Positions 46,795 to 54,758 of a stretch of 64,000 bases of DNA are shown here, in pieces (the first letter of the stretch is position 1; every line of letters begins with the position of its first letter). The notes beneath the pieces were generated by a model. The model was not told where the DNA came from and ran no database searches. It saw only the letters and a program-made list of their open reading frames with translations. Location of the stretch: NCBI RefSeq assembly GCF_900108025.1, contig NZ_FNUS01000006.1, forward strand, positions 62,001 through 126,000. The letters run 5' to 3'. Both the position numbers and the translations under genes were made by a program. Origin of the DNA: Halpernia humi. GTDB lineage: Bacteria > Bacteroidota > Bacteroidia > Flavobacteriales > Weeksellaceae.

Positions 46795-47668
46795 AGTTAT
46801 TGCGAATTAATTTTTCAAAATAATCGAATAATTGTGATTGGTAACCAGTTCGTGAAACAAAATAAAACCAGCGTTCTAAAGTAAAATCTTTAATATCAAT
46901 TATTTTTAATTGGTTGTTTTTTAATTCTTCTGAAACAGCGCTGATTGATAAAAACGCAAAATGATTGGAATATTTTAGGTAATTTTTTATCGCTTCTGTG
47001 CTGTTCAAAATCACCAAAGAGTTGAGTTTGTTAATGCCTTTTTTTTGTAAAGCATCGGTGCTAATATTTCGCGTTCCCGAACCTATTTCCCGAACAATCA
47101 TAGGGATTTCTGGCAGGTTTTGAAGCGTTAAAATATCACCTTTTATGCTTTTGTTTTTCACATTTGTTACCAACACTATTTCATCTCTTTTAAATTTTTT
47201 ATACTGAAGTTTAAGATTGGTGTTTTTGCCTTCTATAATGCCAAAATCTAAGTTTTGGTTTAAAATATCATCTTCAATCTGTTCAGAATTTCCACTTTTT
47301 ATATCAAAGGAAGTTTGTGGAAATTTCGCTATGAATTCTGCAATAATTTTAGGAACAATATACGCGGCAACCGTGCTGCTCGCTCCAAATGTGATGTTTT
47401 CTGGGAAACTGTTTTTAGTGCTCAAAAACTCGGTTTCCATTTCGTCATAAAGATTCAGGATTTGGTTGGCGTATTTTAGAAAAATTTTTCCTTCTGGCGT
47501 TAGAGAAAGAGAATTTCTTTGCCGAACGAAAAATTGGCTTTTATATTCATCTTCCAGATTTCTAATCAATTTTGAAATCGCTGGTTGTGAAATAAAAAAT
47601 TGCTCCGCAGCCTTTGTAAAACTGAGGTTTATAGCGATATGTTTAAAAATTTGAAGTTTTCTTTTCAT
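46784..47668 (-). CDS. LysR family transcriptional regulator (YeiE-like position)
   Basis: This 294-residue regulator has an N-terminal winged helix with KRKLQIFKHIAINLSFTKAAEQFFISQPAISKLIRNLEDEYKSQFFVRQRNSLSLTPEGKIFLKYANQI, the LysR signature, and a substrate-binding domain starting near residue 88 (NITFGASSTVAAYIVPKIIAEFIAKFP). In E. coli the LysR gene yeiE is next to yeiH and responds to sulfite; the same pairing here suggests a comparable role, but the ligand is not readable. It is upstream of yeiH on the same strand, with 72 bases between them and its stop inside the putative binding site. Confidence 0.9.
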   Translation of the reverse strand: MKRKLQIFKHIAINLSFTKAAEQFFISQPAISKLIRNLEDEYKSQFFVRQRNSLSLTPEGKIFLKYANQILNLYDEMETEFLSTKNSFPENITFGASSTVAAYIVPKIIAEFIAKFPQTSFDIKSGNSEQIEDDILNQNLDFGIIEGKNTNLKLQYKKFKRDEIVLVTNVKNKSIKGDILTLQNLPEIPMIVREIGSGTRNISTDALQKKGINKLNSLVILNSTEAIKNYLKYSNHFAFLSISAVSEELKNNQLKIIDIKDFTLERWFYFVSRTGYQSQLFDYFEKLIRNNYNF

Positions 47669-47700
47669 TAATATTAATTAGAAATTCCAATTGATTATCA

Positions 47701-48375
47701 TTAAAAATTTTGAATTAATTTTTTAAAATATAGTTTAAAAACCAAAACCCTATTTTGATTTGAAATTTCTGCGGCGATTCTATAGAAATTATCTTTTGTA
47801 TCTATGATGCGATAGAAATATTTATCTCCTTTTCTACTGAAGCCTTTTCTGCCTTCATTGTTACTTTCTATAAATTCGAGTTCGAAGTCACTTTCGTTTT
47901 TCCAAACCATTTTATTTTTAGAAAAAGTGCCATCTACAAATCTTTCAATCCAAAACCCTTTATTAATTCGCACTTCAGTTTTATCACCATTTCCTTCTAG
48001 ATAAAAGAAATTAGATTTTTTTAAAAATTCGTCTTTTTCTACATTAGACAATTTAGAAATCGGCATTTCCCGGACTTCTTCCCAGTTTTCTTGAGGGTCT
48101 ATTTTATCTAAAAACTGACTGAAACTTTCGCAATTTCTTTGCAATCTGAAATAAATAGAAATCGCAACTGAATCCACTTTTGCCGTTTCATATTTCTTGA
48201 GATAAGGTGCTAGAAATTTGTTTTTTATATTTTCAACTCTTGCGGAATCCGAAAAATTAGTTGAATTTGTAAATTCATTGCACATATTATTTATTAATTC
48301 ATCTTCTGAAATATGTGTTTGTGAAAAGCAAAAAACAGGCAGAATCAAGACTAAAAATAATCGAACTTTTTTCAT
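47701..48375 (-). CDS. Secreted hypothetical protein
   Basis: The product has 224 residues with a signal peptide (cleaved near CFSQ at 16-19). The N-terminal half is helical, with acidic patches and a conserved-looking block (ISEDELINNMCNEFTN, YFRLQRNCESFSQFLDKI), and the C-terminal half is beta-rich with RINKGFWIERFVDGTFSKNKMVWKNESDFELEFIESN. A W-x-x-x-x-D-G-x-F/Y-x-x-x-x-x-W pattern of this sort occurs in periplasmic DUF-type proteins of Flavobacteriia, but no family is named with confidence. It is divergent from the ECF sigma factor gene, 85 bases apart. Confidence 0.7.
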   Translation of the reverse strand: MKKVRLFLVLILPVFCFSQTHISEDELINNMCNEFTNSTNFSDSARVENIKNKFLAPYLKKYETAKVDSVAISIYFRLQRNCESFSQFLDKIDPQENWEEVREMPISKLSNVEKDEFLKKSNFFYLEGNGDKTEVRINKGFWIERFVDGTFSKNKMVWKNESDFELEFIESNNEGRKGFSRKGDKYFYRIIDTKDNFYRIAAEISNQNRVLVFKLYFKKLIQNF

Positions 48376-48410
48376 GGAAGTTTTTAAAGCCTAAATTTAG
48401 TTTAAAATAT

Positions 48411-48444
48411 TTTGAAAATTATACGTTCTAAAATTTTATCTTTG
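48411..48444 (+). promoter_or_regulatory. Complete promoter TTTG-N22-TATCTTTG for the ECF sigma gene
   Basis: TTTG at 48411-48414 and TATCTTTG at 48437-48444 are 22 bases apart; the ATG of the sigma factor gene follows after 16 bases. Confidence 0.75.
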
Positions 48445-48460
48445 CTAAAGACGGCAAATT

Positions 48461-49021
48461 ATGACCAAAGAAAAACTTCTCCCACTTTTGCAATTGGCTT
48501 TAGAGAAAAATCAAAAAGCCCAAACACAGTTAATTAATTATTACTGGAATGATGTTTTTTCTTTCAGCCTCCAAAAGTTGGGCGATTATAATGTTGCAGA
48601 CGAAATTACCGTTACGGTTTTTGCTAAAGTTCTTTCTAAATTAAATCTTTACGATCCTGCTTTTCAATTTAAAACGTGGCTTTTAACTGTCGCACAAAAT
48701 ACAATCATAGATTATTGGCGAAAAAAATCGCGCGAAAATGAAGATGCAACCGACGGTTTAGAAATGGTTGAAAATCAATTTGCAAAATCGCCAGAAGAAT
48801 TGATGATTTCTGAAGAAGAACAAAAGAAAATATTAAAAATCATCGAAACTTTAGATGCAAATTATCAAACCATCATTCGTTTGCGTTTTTTTGAAGAAAG
48901 AAGTATCAAAGAAATTTCTGAAGAACTGCAAATCTCCGTTTCTAACGCGAAAGTTCGCATAATGCGCGCAAAGAAATTATTGGCAAAATTGCTTCAGGAT
49001 GAAGATTTTAGTGAACTTTAA
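48461..49021 (+). CDS. ECF-type RNA polymerase sigma factor
   Basis: The product has 186 residues with the two ECF domains: sigma2 with LINYYWNDVFSFSLQKLGDYNVADEITVTVFAKVLSKL and WLLTVAQNTIIDYWRKKSRE (the -10 recognition and melting region), a linker of about 30 residues, and sigma4 with IIETLDANYQTIIRLRFFEERSIKEISEELQISVSNAKVRIMRAKKLLAKLL. No anti-sigma gene is next to it: upstream is a divergent secreted protein, downstream a lipoprotein. It therefore may be controlled at transcription or by an anti-sigma encoded elsewhere. It has a textbook housekeeping-type promoter. Confidence 0.93.
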   Translation: MTKEKLLPLLQLALEKNQKAQTQLINYYWNDVFSFSLQKLGDYNVADEITVTVFAKVLSKLNLYDPAFQFKTWLLTVAQNTIIDYWRKKSRENEDATDGLEMVENQFAKSPEELMISEEEQKKILKIIETLDANYQTIIRLRFFEERSIKEISEELQISVSNAKVRIMRAKKLLAKLLQDEDFSEL

Positions 49022-49032
49022 ATATTTTTAAA

Positions 49033-49464
49033 ATGATTAAATTTTTTATTTGTTTAATATTTGTAACCACTTTTATTTCTTGCAATAAATGCAATTATAA
49101 AGAAATTAAAATTGGTTCGGATTTGTGTGAAGCTCAATCTTACAAACAAAATAGAAAATTAATTAAAATTATAGATTTGATTTTAATCAAAGATAAAGAA
49201 GGTTTAATAAAAATGTCAACTTATGATTGTGGCGGTGGAGCAGGTTGTTACGATTTGGGTTCTGTTTTAGCGCAAACGATAGGTAAAGTAGGAGAAAACA
49301 ATTTTATTAAAATGTGTTCTCAATTAGATGAAAATCAAAAATCAGAAATTTATAGTTTATTAGAAGCTGGTTTTGAATACGGCGATATTAATAACGATGG
49401 TAAAATGGATGATTCATCTTTAGAAAAAAATTATCCTAAGATTAGTGATGAATTAAACAACTGA
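49033..49464 (+). CDS. Small lipoprotein with EF-hand-like motif, unknown
   Basis: The product has 143 residues and a lipoprotein signal peptide (lipobox FISC, Cys17). It has several cysteines (NKCNYK, SDLCEA, DCGGGAGCYD, KMCSQ) and near the C-terminus GDINNDGKMDD, which resembles a dockerin or EF-hand calcium loop (D-x-N-x-D-G-x-x-D). It starts 11 bases after the sigma factor gene, so the two are likely co-transcribed, perhaps as sensor-related or regulated product. No known family is recognised. Confidence 0.7.
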   Translation: MIKFFICLIFVTTFISCNKCNYKEIKIGSDLCEAQSYKQNRKLIKIIDLILIKDKEGLIKMSTYDCGGGAGCYDLGSVLAQTIGKVGENNFIKMCSQLDENQKSEIYSLLEAGFEYGDINNDGKMDDSSLEKNYPKISDELNN

Positions 49465-49568
49465 TTTAACAATTCAGAATGACAAAGCATAAATTAAGAA
49501 ATTCTAGTTTTAATATATTTCATCGACAAATTCAATATTTCTATAAAAATTTTCTAAAAAATTAGCCG

Positions 49569-49576
49569 TAAATTTG
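49569..49576 (+). promoter_or_regulatory. -7 element TAAATTTG for lipA
   Basis: Exact TAnnTTTG match, 21 bases before the ATG of lipA at 49598. Confidence 0.6.
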
Positions 49577-49597
49577 AATCTTCAAAAAAGATATTAA

Positions 49598-50467
49598 ATG
49601 TCAGAAACTGCCACTTTACAAGAAAATTTACAAAAACCAAAATGGATCCGCGTAAAACTTCCGACAGGAAAAAATTACCGCGAACTGAGAACTTTGGTGG
49701 ATAAATATAAATTAAACACCATTTGCCAAAGCGGAAGTTGCCCAAATATGGGCGAATGTTGGGGAGAAGGAACAGCAACGTTTATGATTTTGGGAAATAT
49801 TTGCACCAGAAGTTGTGGTTTTTGCGGCGTAAAAACCGGGAAACCTTTAGACGTCAATTGGGACGAACCAGAAAAAGTAGCGCGTTCTATTAAATTAATG
49901 AAAATAAAACACGCGGTTTTAACATCCGTTGATCGTGATGATTTAAAAGATATGGGCTCTATTCTTTGGGCAGAAACTGTAAATGCGGTGCGAAGAATTT
50001 CACCGGGAACCACGATGGAAACTTTAATTCCAGATTTTCAAGGTGTGGAAAAACACATTGATAGAATTTTGGAAGTTGCGCCCGAAGTAATTTCTCACAA
50101 TATGGAAACCGTGAAACGTTTGACGCGAGAAGTAAGAATTCAGGCAAAATATGAGCGTAGTTTAGAAGTTCTAAATTATATGAAAAATTCTGGACAAAAA
50201 CGCACAAAAACAGGTTTAATGCTCGGTTTGGGTGAAGAAAAAGACGAAGTTTTCAGAACAATTGAAGACATTAGAAATGCGCAAGTTGATGTGATCACAA
50301 TCGGTCAATATCTGCAACCAACAAAAAATCATTTGCCAGTGAAACGTTTTGTTTCTTTGGAAGAATTCGAAGAATACAGACTTTTTGCGCTTGATTTAGG
50401 TTTTCGCCATGTGGAAAGTTCGCCGCTTGTGAGAAGTTCTTATCGCGCGGAAAAGCATATTCATTAA
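49598..50467 (+). CDS. lipA: Lipoyl synthase
   Basis: This 289-residue radical-SAM enzyme inserts two sulfur atoms into octanoyl groups on lipoyl domains of pyruvate and related dehydrogenases. Both iron-sulfur sites are visible: the auxiliary cluster with CQSGSCPNMGEC (Cys43, Cys48, Cys54) and the radical-SAM cluster with CTRSCGFC (Cys69, Cys73, Cys76). Typical further motifs are SVDRDDLKDMGS, METLIPDFQG and the C-terminal GQYLQPTKNHLPVKRF with the distal Ser in SSPLVRSSYRA. The length is standard. It has its own promoter and a terminator, so it is a single-gene unit. Very secure. Confidence 0.97.
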   Translation: MSETATLQENLQKPKWIRVKLPTGKNYRELRTLVDKYKLNTICQSGSCPNMGECWGEGTATFMILGNICTRSCGFCGVKTGKPLDVNWDEPEKVARSIKLMKIKHAVLTSVDRDDLKDMGSILWAETVNAVRRISPGTTMETLIPDFQGVEKHIDRILEVAPEVISHNMETVKRLTREVRIQAKYERSLEVLNYMKNSGQKRTKTGLMLGLGEEKDEVFRTIEDIRNAQVDVITIGQYLQPTKNHLPVKRFVSLEEFEEYRLFALDLGFRHVESSPLVRSSYRAEKHIH

Positions 50468-50482
50468 AATAAATTTCAATCA

Positions 50483-50518
50483 AATTGCCAAAGTTTAAAA
50501 ATTTTGGCAATTTTTTTT
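50483..50518 (+). terminator. Hairpin terminator after lipA
   Basis: The stem aattgccaaa paired with tttggcaatt (50483-50492, 50503-50512) is followed by T residues. A repeat element (copy B) begins directly after it. Confidence 0.8.
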
Positions 50519-50628
50519 AGGAGCAAGAAAGTTTTCGCTTCTTTCAAATTTGGTCCTGCTTTCCACTCTATCTTTTTTGCCGCTCGCTTCGCTCGCGCCA
50601 AAAAAGGATGTCGTTTCAATCAGGGCTA
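50519..50628. repeat. Hairpin repeat element, copy B
   Basis: This 110-bp copy shares the ordered blocks ggagcaag, gctttccact, cttttttg-stem, aggatgtcgtt, caatc and gggcta with copy A at 16569-16673. The central hairpin differs: cttttttg with caaaaaag around a GC-rich loop (cgctcgcttcgctcgcg) instead of the AT stem of copy A. The order of blocks is conserved while the stem sequence differs, which indicates selection for structure. Confidence 0.8.
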
Positions 50629-50671
50629 AAAAAGAGGTTTGTTTTTTCTTTAGATTATTTTTAAAGTTATG

Positions 50672-50679
50672 TATATTTG
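50672..50679 (+). promoter_or_regulatory. -7 element TATATTTG
   Basis: Exact TAnnTTTG match, 34 bases before the ATG of the hypothetical gene at 50714. Confidence 0.6.
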
Positions 50680-50713
50680 TTTTGGATAAAATTTATTTCA
50701 AAGAGATTTAAAA

Positions 50714-51454
50714 ATGAAAAATATAATTAATTCTACGCTTCCATTCGTGATAATAGGATTATTTATTGCTTTTATGAAAAATTTTAGAAATCATTCCAAA
50801 CCTGAAATTAATATTTCAAAAAGTAATTTAGAAATAAATTCTGATACGATTGATTCTGCTATTGATTTTGGTTACAAAACTCTTTGGTTTGCAGTTAAAA
50901 CAAATAATAAAAAGAGAATTGCTGAAATTTTTAAATTAAAAAACACAAAAGAATGTAATTGGAAAGTTGGAATTGCAGAGTCTTATAATAATTTCATTTA
51001 CATTACGCCACAGATTGGCGATTGGACTTTAGTTCGTGGCATGGCTTTATTAGATAAAGGAGATAAAGAAAATACAAATTTCATAAAAGATAAAATAATA
51101 GTTTTAAGCAAAGAGTTTGGTGAGGCTCAGTTTTTTGGAAGTGAGCGAGTTGTAGAATATCAAACATGGATGAAGGCTGTAAATGGAAAAATAATTAGAG
51201 CATATTCTTATATTGGAGAAAGTGGTGAAAATTTAATTGTAGAAGGAGAACCAACAGAATTTGAAAAGAAATATAATTTAGTTAATACTTTTTCGGAAGA
51301 AGCAAAAGATGAAAAATATTTTGAAAGAGAAGATTTGTTTTTTCCAGACGAAGATTTTGTTATGAAAGTGGCAGAAAATTGGAGCGTAAATCCGCAAGAA
51401 CTTACGGAAAGAACAGATATTAAAAATGAATTAGGTATTATTGGAAATAAATAA
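50714..51454 (+). CDS. Hypothetical protein with N-terminal membrane anchor
   Basis: The product has 246 residues with one hydrophobic helix (about residues 5-20: STLPFVIIGLFIAFM) and then a soluble, mixed domain. Recognisable segments are SAIDFGYKTLWFAVKTNN, ECNWKVGIAESYNNFIYITPQIGDWTLVRGMALL and FGEAQFFGSERVVEYQTWMKAVNGKIIRAYSYIGESGENLIVEGEPTEFEK. These W- and G-rich blocks suggest a family of intracellular or membrane-tethered proteins seen near polymorphic-toxin immunity genes in other bacteria, but this is speculative. No known family is assigned. It is followed after 28 bases by the dienelactone hydrolase gene. Confidence 0.65.
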   Translation: MKNIINSTLPFVIIGLFIAFMKNFRNHSKPEINISKSNLEINSDTIDSAIDFGYKTLWFAVKTNNKKRIAEIFKLKNTKECNWKVGIAESYNNFIYITPQIGDWTLVRGMALLDKGDKENTNFIKDKIIVLSKEFGEAQFFGSERVVEYQTWMKAVNGKIIRAYSYIGESGENLIVEGEPTEFEKKYNLVNTFSEEAKDEKYFEREDLFFPDEDFVMKVAENWSVNPQELTERTDIKNELGIIGNK

Positions 51455-51482
51455 AAATAACTTTAAATATAAATTTTAAAAA

Positions 51483-52316
51483 ATGAAAATTTACTTACCA
51501 ATTATTCTTTTTACATGCTTGCTTTCAGTTTCAAGTTGTAAAAAAAGTGAAAAAACGATGTTGTCTGAAATCGGTGAAAAAGCAGTAGATTCTGTAAAAG
51601 TTGAAACGCAAACCGTAGAATACCAATTAAATGGAAAAACCTACAAAAGTTTTGCTGCTTACCAAAATAATGACGACAAAAAACCTGTTGTTTTCGTTAT
51701 TCCAGAATGGTGGGGTTTAAATGATTATGCAAAAAGGCGCGCGAAACAACTCGCAGATTTAGGTTATTTTGCTTTGGCTGTTGATTTTTATGGAAACGGA
51801 AAATCTGTAGAAACACCAGACGAAGCCACAAAATTATCCAGTCAATTTTATGGAAATGCGGTATTGGCAAAGGAAACTTTTGATGCTGCAAAAAAATCTA
51901 TCGCAAAATTCCCAAGTGCAGATTTAACCCAAACTGCCGTAATTGGTTATTGTTTTGGCGGCGCGCAAGCATTAAATATGGCGCGTCAAGAATCAGATTT
52001 AAAAGGCGTAGTAAGTTTTCATGGAAATTTGATGACGGGCGTAAAACCGAATAATAACAATGTTCCATATCTGGTTTTGAATGGTGAAGATGATTCTTAT
52101 GTGCCTCAAAAAGAAAGAGATGCGTTTAAAAAACAAATGGATTCTGCGGAAATAGATTATCAGTTTATCAATTATCCAGGCGCAATTCATTCTTTCACCA
52201 ATCCCAATTCTACCGCAATTGGAAAAAAATATAACTTGAAAGTGGCTTATAATAAAAATGCAGATGAAAAATCTTGGGCTGCGATGAAAGATTTTTTCAA
52301 TAAAATATTTAAGTAA
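51483..52316 (+). CDS. Dienelactone hydrolase family lipoprotein
   Basis: This 277-residue alpha/beta hydrolase has a lipobox VSSC (Cys19). The catalytic triad of the dienelactone hydrolase family is present: nucleophile Cys157 in AVIGYCFGGAQAL (the family uses Cys instead of Ser), Asp203/204 in LNGEDDSYVP and His236 in PGAIHSFTNP. N-terminal VVFVIPEWWGLNDYAKRRAKQLADLGYFALAVDFYGNGK fits the oxyanion-hole region. Physiological substrates of these membrane-attached members are unknown; typical family enzymes open lactones from aromatic compound breakdown. It may share a transcript with the upstream hypothetical gene. A terminator follows the stop. Confidence 0.93.
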   Translation: MKIYLPIILFTCLLSVSSCKKSEKTMLSEIGEKAVDSVKVETQTVEYQLNGKTYKSFAAYQNNDDKKPVVFVIPEWWGLNDYAKRRAKQLADLGYFALAVDFYGNGKSVETPDEATKLSSQFYGNAVLAKETFDAAKKSIAKFPSADLTQTAVIGYCFGGAQALNMARQESDLKGVVSFHGNLMTGVKPNNNNVPYLVLNGEDDSYVPQKERDAFKKQMDSAEIDYQFINYPGAIHSFTNPNSTAIGKKYNLKVAYNKNADEKSWAAMKDFFNKIFK

Positions 52317-52366
52317 ATCGACATAGGAGTTTATAACTTTTGTGCGAATATGCTTTTCACCAATAC

Positions 52367-52418
52367 ACTTTGTTAAAGTTTTGCAATTTTTGATTGTACT
52401 TTAGCAAAGTTTTTTTTA
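52367..52418 (+). terminator. Hairpin terminator after the dienelactone hydrolase gene
   Basis: A 13-bp stem (actttgttaaagt with actttagcaaagt) with an 18-base loop is followed by a T run, about 50 bases after the stop. Confidence 0.75.
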
Positions 52419-52463
52419 ATTAAATTTTCCTAATTTAACCGTTTCAAATTTTAAAATTTATTA

Positions 52464-53750
52464 ATGCAAGAAGTTTTAGTCGCCAATCCGATTTTTAAAA
52501 ATAATATTATAGTTCTTGGAATTTTAGCCCTTTCGCTTGCGGCTATTTTTTATACATCTTCTTTAAAAAGTTGGAAGAAATTTTATACTATTTTCCCTGC
52601 TTTGCTGCTTTGCTATATTATTCCAGCAATATTAAATACAACAAATATTATTTCTAGTGAAACGCCAGAATACGAAGAATTATACTACGTTGCCACACGT
52701 TATCTTTTGCCTGCTTCACTGCTTTTACTCTGTTTGGGAATCGATTTAAAGGGTTTAATAAATCTTGGTTGGAAACCAATTGCAATGTTTTTTTCGGGAA
52801 CTTTGGGAGTTGTTTTTGGTGGGCCGATTGCACTTTTTCTGTTTAGCCAAATTCATCCTGCAACCGTTTCTGGCGAAGGAAATCAAGCAATTTGGCGCGG
52901 ACTTTCAACAATTGCCGGAAGTTGGATTGGCGGCGGTGCAAACCAAACCGCGATGCTTGAAATTTTTACTTATGATAAACGTTTTTATGGTGCAATGATT
53001 TTGGTAGATATCGTGGTTGCAAACATTTGGATGGCAATTCTTCTGTTTATGATTTCAAAAAATGAAAAGATAAATAAATGGTTAAAAGCCGATAATTCTT
53101 CCGTTAAAAATTTAATAGATCGTGTTGAAAATTATTCTTTAAGCGTACAAAAGCAGCCCACTTTGAAAGATTATATGGTGATGTTCGGGATTACGTTTGG
53201 TGGCTTGGCAATTTCGTTTTATTTTGCCGAACTTATTTCAAAATTTTTATCGGGCATTCCTTCGTTTGCCGATCCAAAGTCTTTTTTTAATTCTTTTACA
53301 TCAAGTTTCTTGTGGTTAATTTTATTTTCAACCGTTATTGGTGTTATAGTTTCAACTACAAAATTACGCAGGTTAGAAGGCGTTGGAGCGAGTAAAATTG
53401 GAAGTATTTTTATCTATATTTTAGTGGCTGTAATTGGAATGCGCATGGATATTAAGCAAATTTTCGACAATCCTTTTCTGATAATTTTAGGTTTGGTTTG
53501 GATATTTATTCATGTCGCCATATTATTTATCGTGGCAAAATTAATAAAAGCGCCTTTGTTTTTTATCGCCGTGGGAAGCCAGGCGAATATTGGCGGTGCG
53601 GCTTCTGCACCAGTTGTGGCAGGTGCATTTAACCCAAGTTTAGCGCCAGTTGGTGCTTTGCTGGCTATTTTAGGATACGTGGTGGGCACTGTTGCAGCGC
53701 TGTTTTCTGCTTTAATGATGGAGTGGGTTTCAAATAATTTTATAATTTAA
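52464..53750 (+). CDS. DUF819 family membrane protein (YjcL-like)
   Basis: This 428-residue integral membrane protein has ten to eleven helices. Two internal repeats of the DUF819 family are visible: GTLGVVFGGPIALFL with GLSTIAGSWIGGGANQTAMLEIF and, in the second half, AVGSQANIGGAASAPVVAGAFNPSLAPVGALLAILGYVVG. The glycine- and asparagine-rich loop motifs resemble those of sodium-coupled carboxylate or glutamate-type transporters, but substrates are unknown. A hydrophilic loop of about 55 residues occurs near residues 200-250. It is followed after 12 bases by the prohibitin-like gene and is probably co-transcribed with it. Confidence 0.9.
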   Translation: MQEVLVANPIFKNNIIVLGILALSLAAIFYTSSLKSWKKFYTIFPALLLCYIIPAILNTTNIISSETPEYEELYYVATRYLLPASLLLLCLGIDLKGLINLGWKPIAMFFSGTLGVVFGGPIALFLFSQIHPATVSGEGNQAIWRGLSTIAGSWIGGGANQTAMLEIFTYDKRFYGAMILVDIVVANIWMAILLFMISKNEKINKWLKADNSSVKNLIDRVENYSLSVQKQPTLKDYMVMFGITFGGLAISFYFAELISKFLSGIPSFADPKSFFNSFTSSFLWLILFSTVIGVIVSTTKLRRLEGVGASKIGSIFIYILVAVIGMRMDIKQIFDNPFLIILGLVWIFIHVAILFIVAKLIKAPLFFIAVGSQANIGGAASAPVVAGAFNPSLAPVGALLAILGYVVGTVAALFSALMMEWVSNNFII

Positions 53751-53762
53751 ATTAAAAAAAAT

Positions 53763-54680
53763 ATGAGTTGGTTATTAGTAATTTTAGGAATTTTAATTTT
53801 GTTTTTCGGAACATCATTTATTAAGAATTTACCACCAAATGGTCAGGTAAAAAATTTGAAAGGAAGTTCCACAATTGTGGGCGTTGGTTTAATAGTTTTA
53901 GGTGTGTTATTGGCGTCTATAGTGCAAGTTGAAACGGGCTACATCGGTGTGAAAAAGTTATTTGGAAAAGTGCAACCAGAAATTTTAGAAAGTGGAATGA
54001 GCCTTATCAATCCCTTAATGGATGTAGAAAAATTAGACATTAGAACACAAAATTATACCATGAGCGGTGTGAAAAATGAAGGACAAGTGGAAGGCGATGA
54101 TGCGATAAAAGTATTGACGAATGACGGTTTAGAAGTAACGATGGATTTAACGGTTCTTTATAGATTAAACCAAAGTGATGCACCCAGATTACTAAAAGAA
54201 ACCGGTGCTAATTATACCGACAAAATTATTCGTCCGCTTGCTAGAACAAAAATTCGTGATAATGCAGTTCGTTTTGATGCTGTTGCGCTTTATTCCCAAA
54301 AAAGAGAACTTTTTCAAAGTTTAATCACAAAAGATATTGAAGATGCTTTTAAGAAAAGAGGGATTATTTTAGAAAATATTCTGATTAGAAATATCTCTTT
54401 ACCAGCAGCAGTCCGCTCAACTATTGAGCAAAAAATTCAGGCCGAACAAGAAGCCCAAAAAATGCAATTTGTTTTGCAAAAAGAGCGGCAAGAAGCCGAA
54501 CGGAAAAGGGTAGAAGCACAGGGGATTTCTGATTATCAAAATAAAATTAATGCTTCTTTAACGCCAGAATTGATACAATATGAACAAATTAGCGCTTACA
54601 AAGAACTAGCACAATCGCCCAATGCAAAAATAATTGTAATGGGAAAAAGTGATGCGCCGATAATTTTAAACGGAAAATAA
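53763..54680 (+). CDS. Prohibitin/SPFH family protein
   Basis: The product has 305 residues with two hydrophobic segments near the N-terminus (about residues 3-20 and 37-58) and then the SPFH (band 7) domain: VQVETGYIGVKKLFGKVQPEILESGMSLINPLMDVEKLDIRTQNYTM, DGLEVTMDLTVLYRLN, NILIRNISLPAAVRSTIEQKIQAEQEAQKMQFVLQKERQEAERKRVEAQGI (the coiled-coil helix) and a C-terminal domain. These proteins form large ring- or scaffold-like membrane assemblies linked to protein quality control with FtsH-type proteases. It probably shares a transcript with the DUF819 gene upstream. Confidence 0.93.
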   Translation: MSWLLVILGILILFFGTSFIKNLPPNGQVKNLKGSSTIVGVGLIVLGVLLASIVQVETGYIGVKKLFGKVQPEILESGMSLINPLMDVEKLDIRTQNYTMSGVKNEGQVEGDDAIKVLTNDGLEVTMDLTVLYRLNQSDAPRLLKETGANYTDKIIRPLARTKIRDNAVRFDAVALYSQKRELFQSLITKDIEDAFKKRGIILENILIRNISLPAAVRSTIEQKIQAEQEAQKMQFVLQKERQEAERKRVEAQGISDYQNKINASLTPELIQYEQISAYKELAQSPNAKIIVMGKSDAPIILNGK

Positions 54681-54722
54681 AAATCTAAAAGATATATTTT
54701 AAACTACATCAGCAAAAAAAAC

Positions 54723-54730
54723 TATATTTG
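54723..54730 (+). promoter_or_regulatory. -7 element TATATTTG for the first POT gene
   Basis: Exact TAnnTTTG match, 28 bases before the ATG at 54759. Confidence 0.6.
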
Positions 54731-54758
54731 CTATCATTAACAAATAATTAACAAAAAA

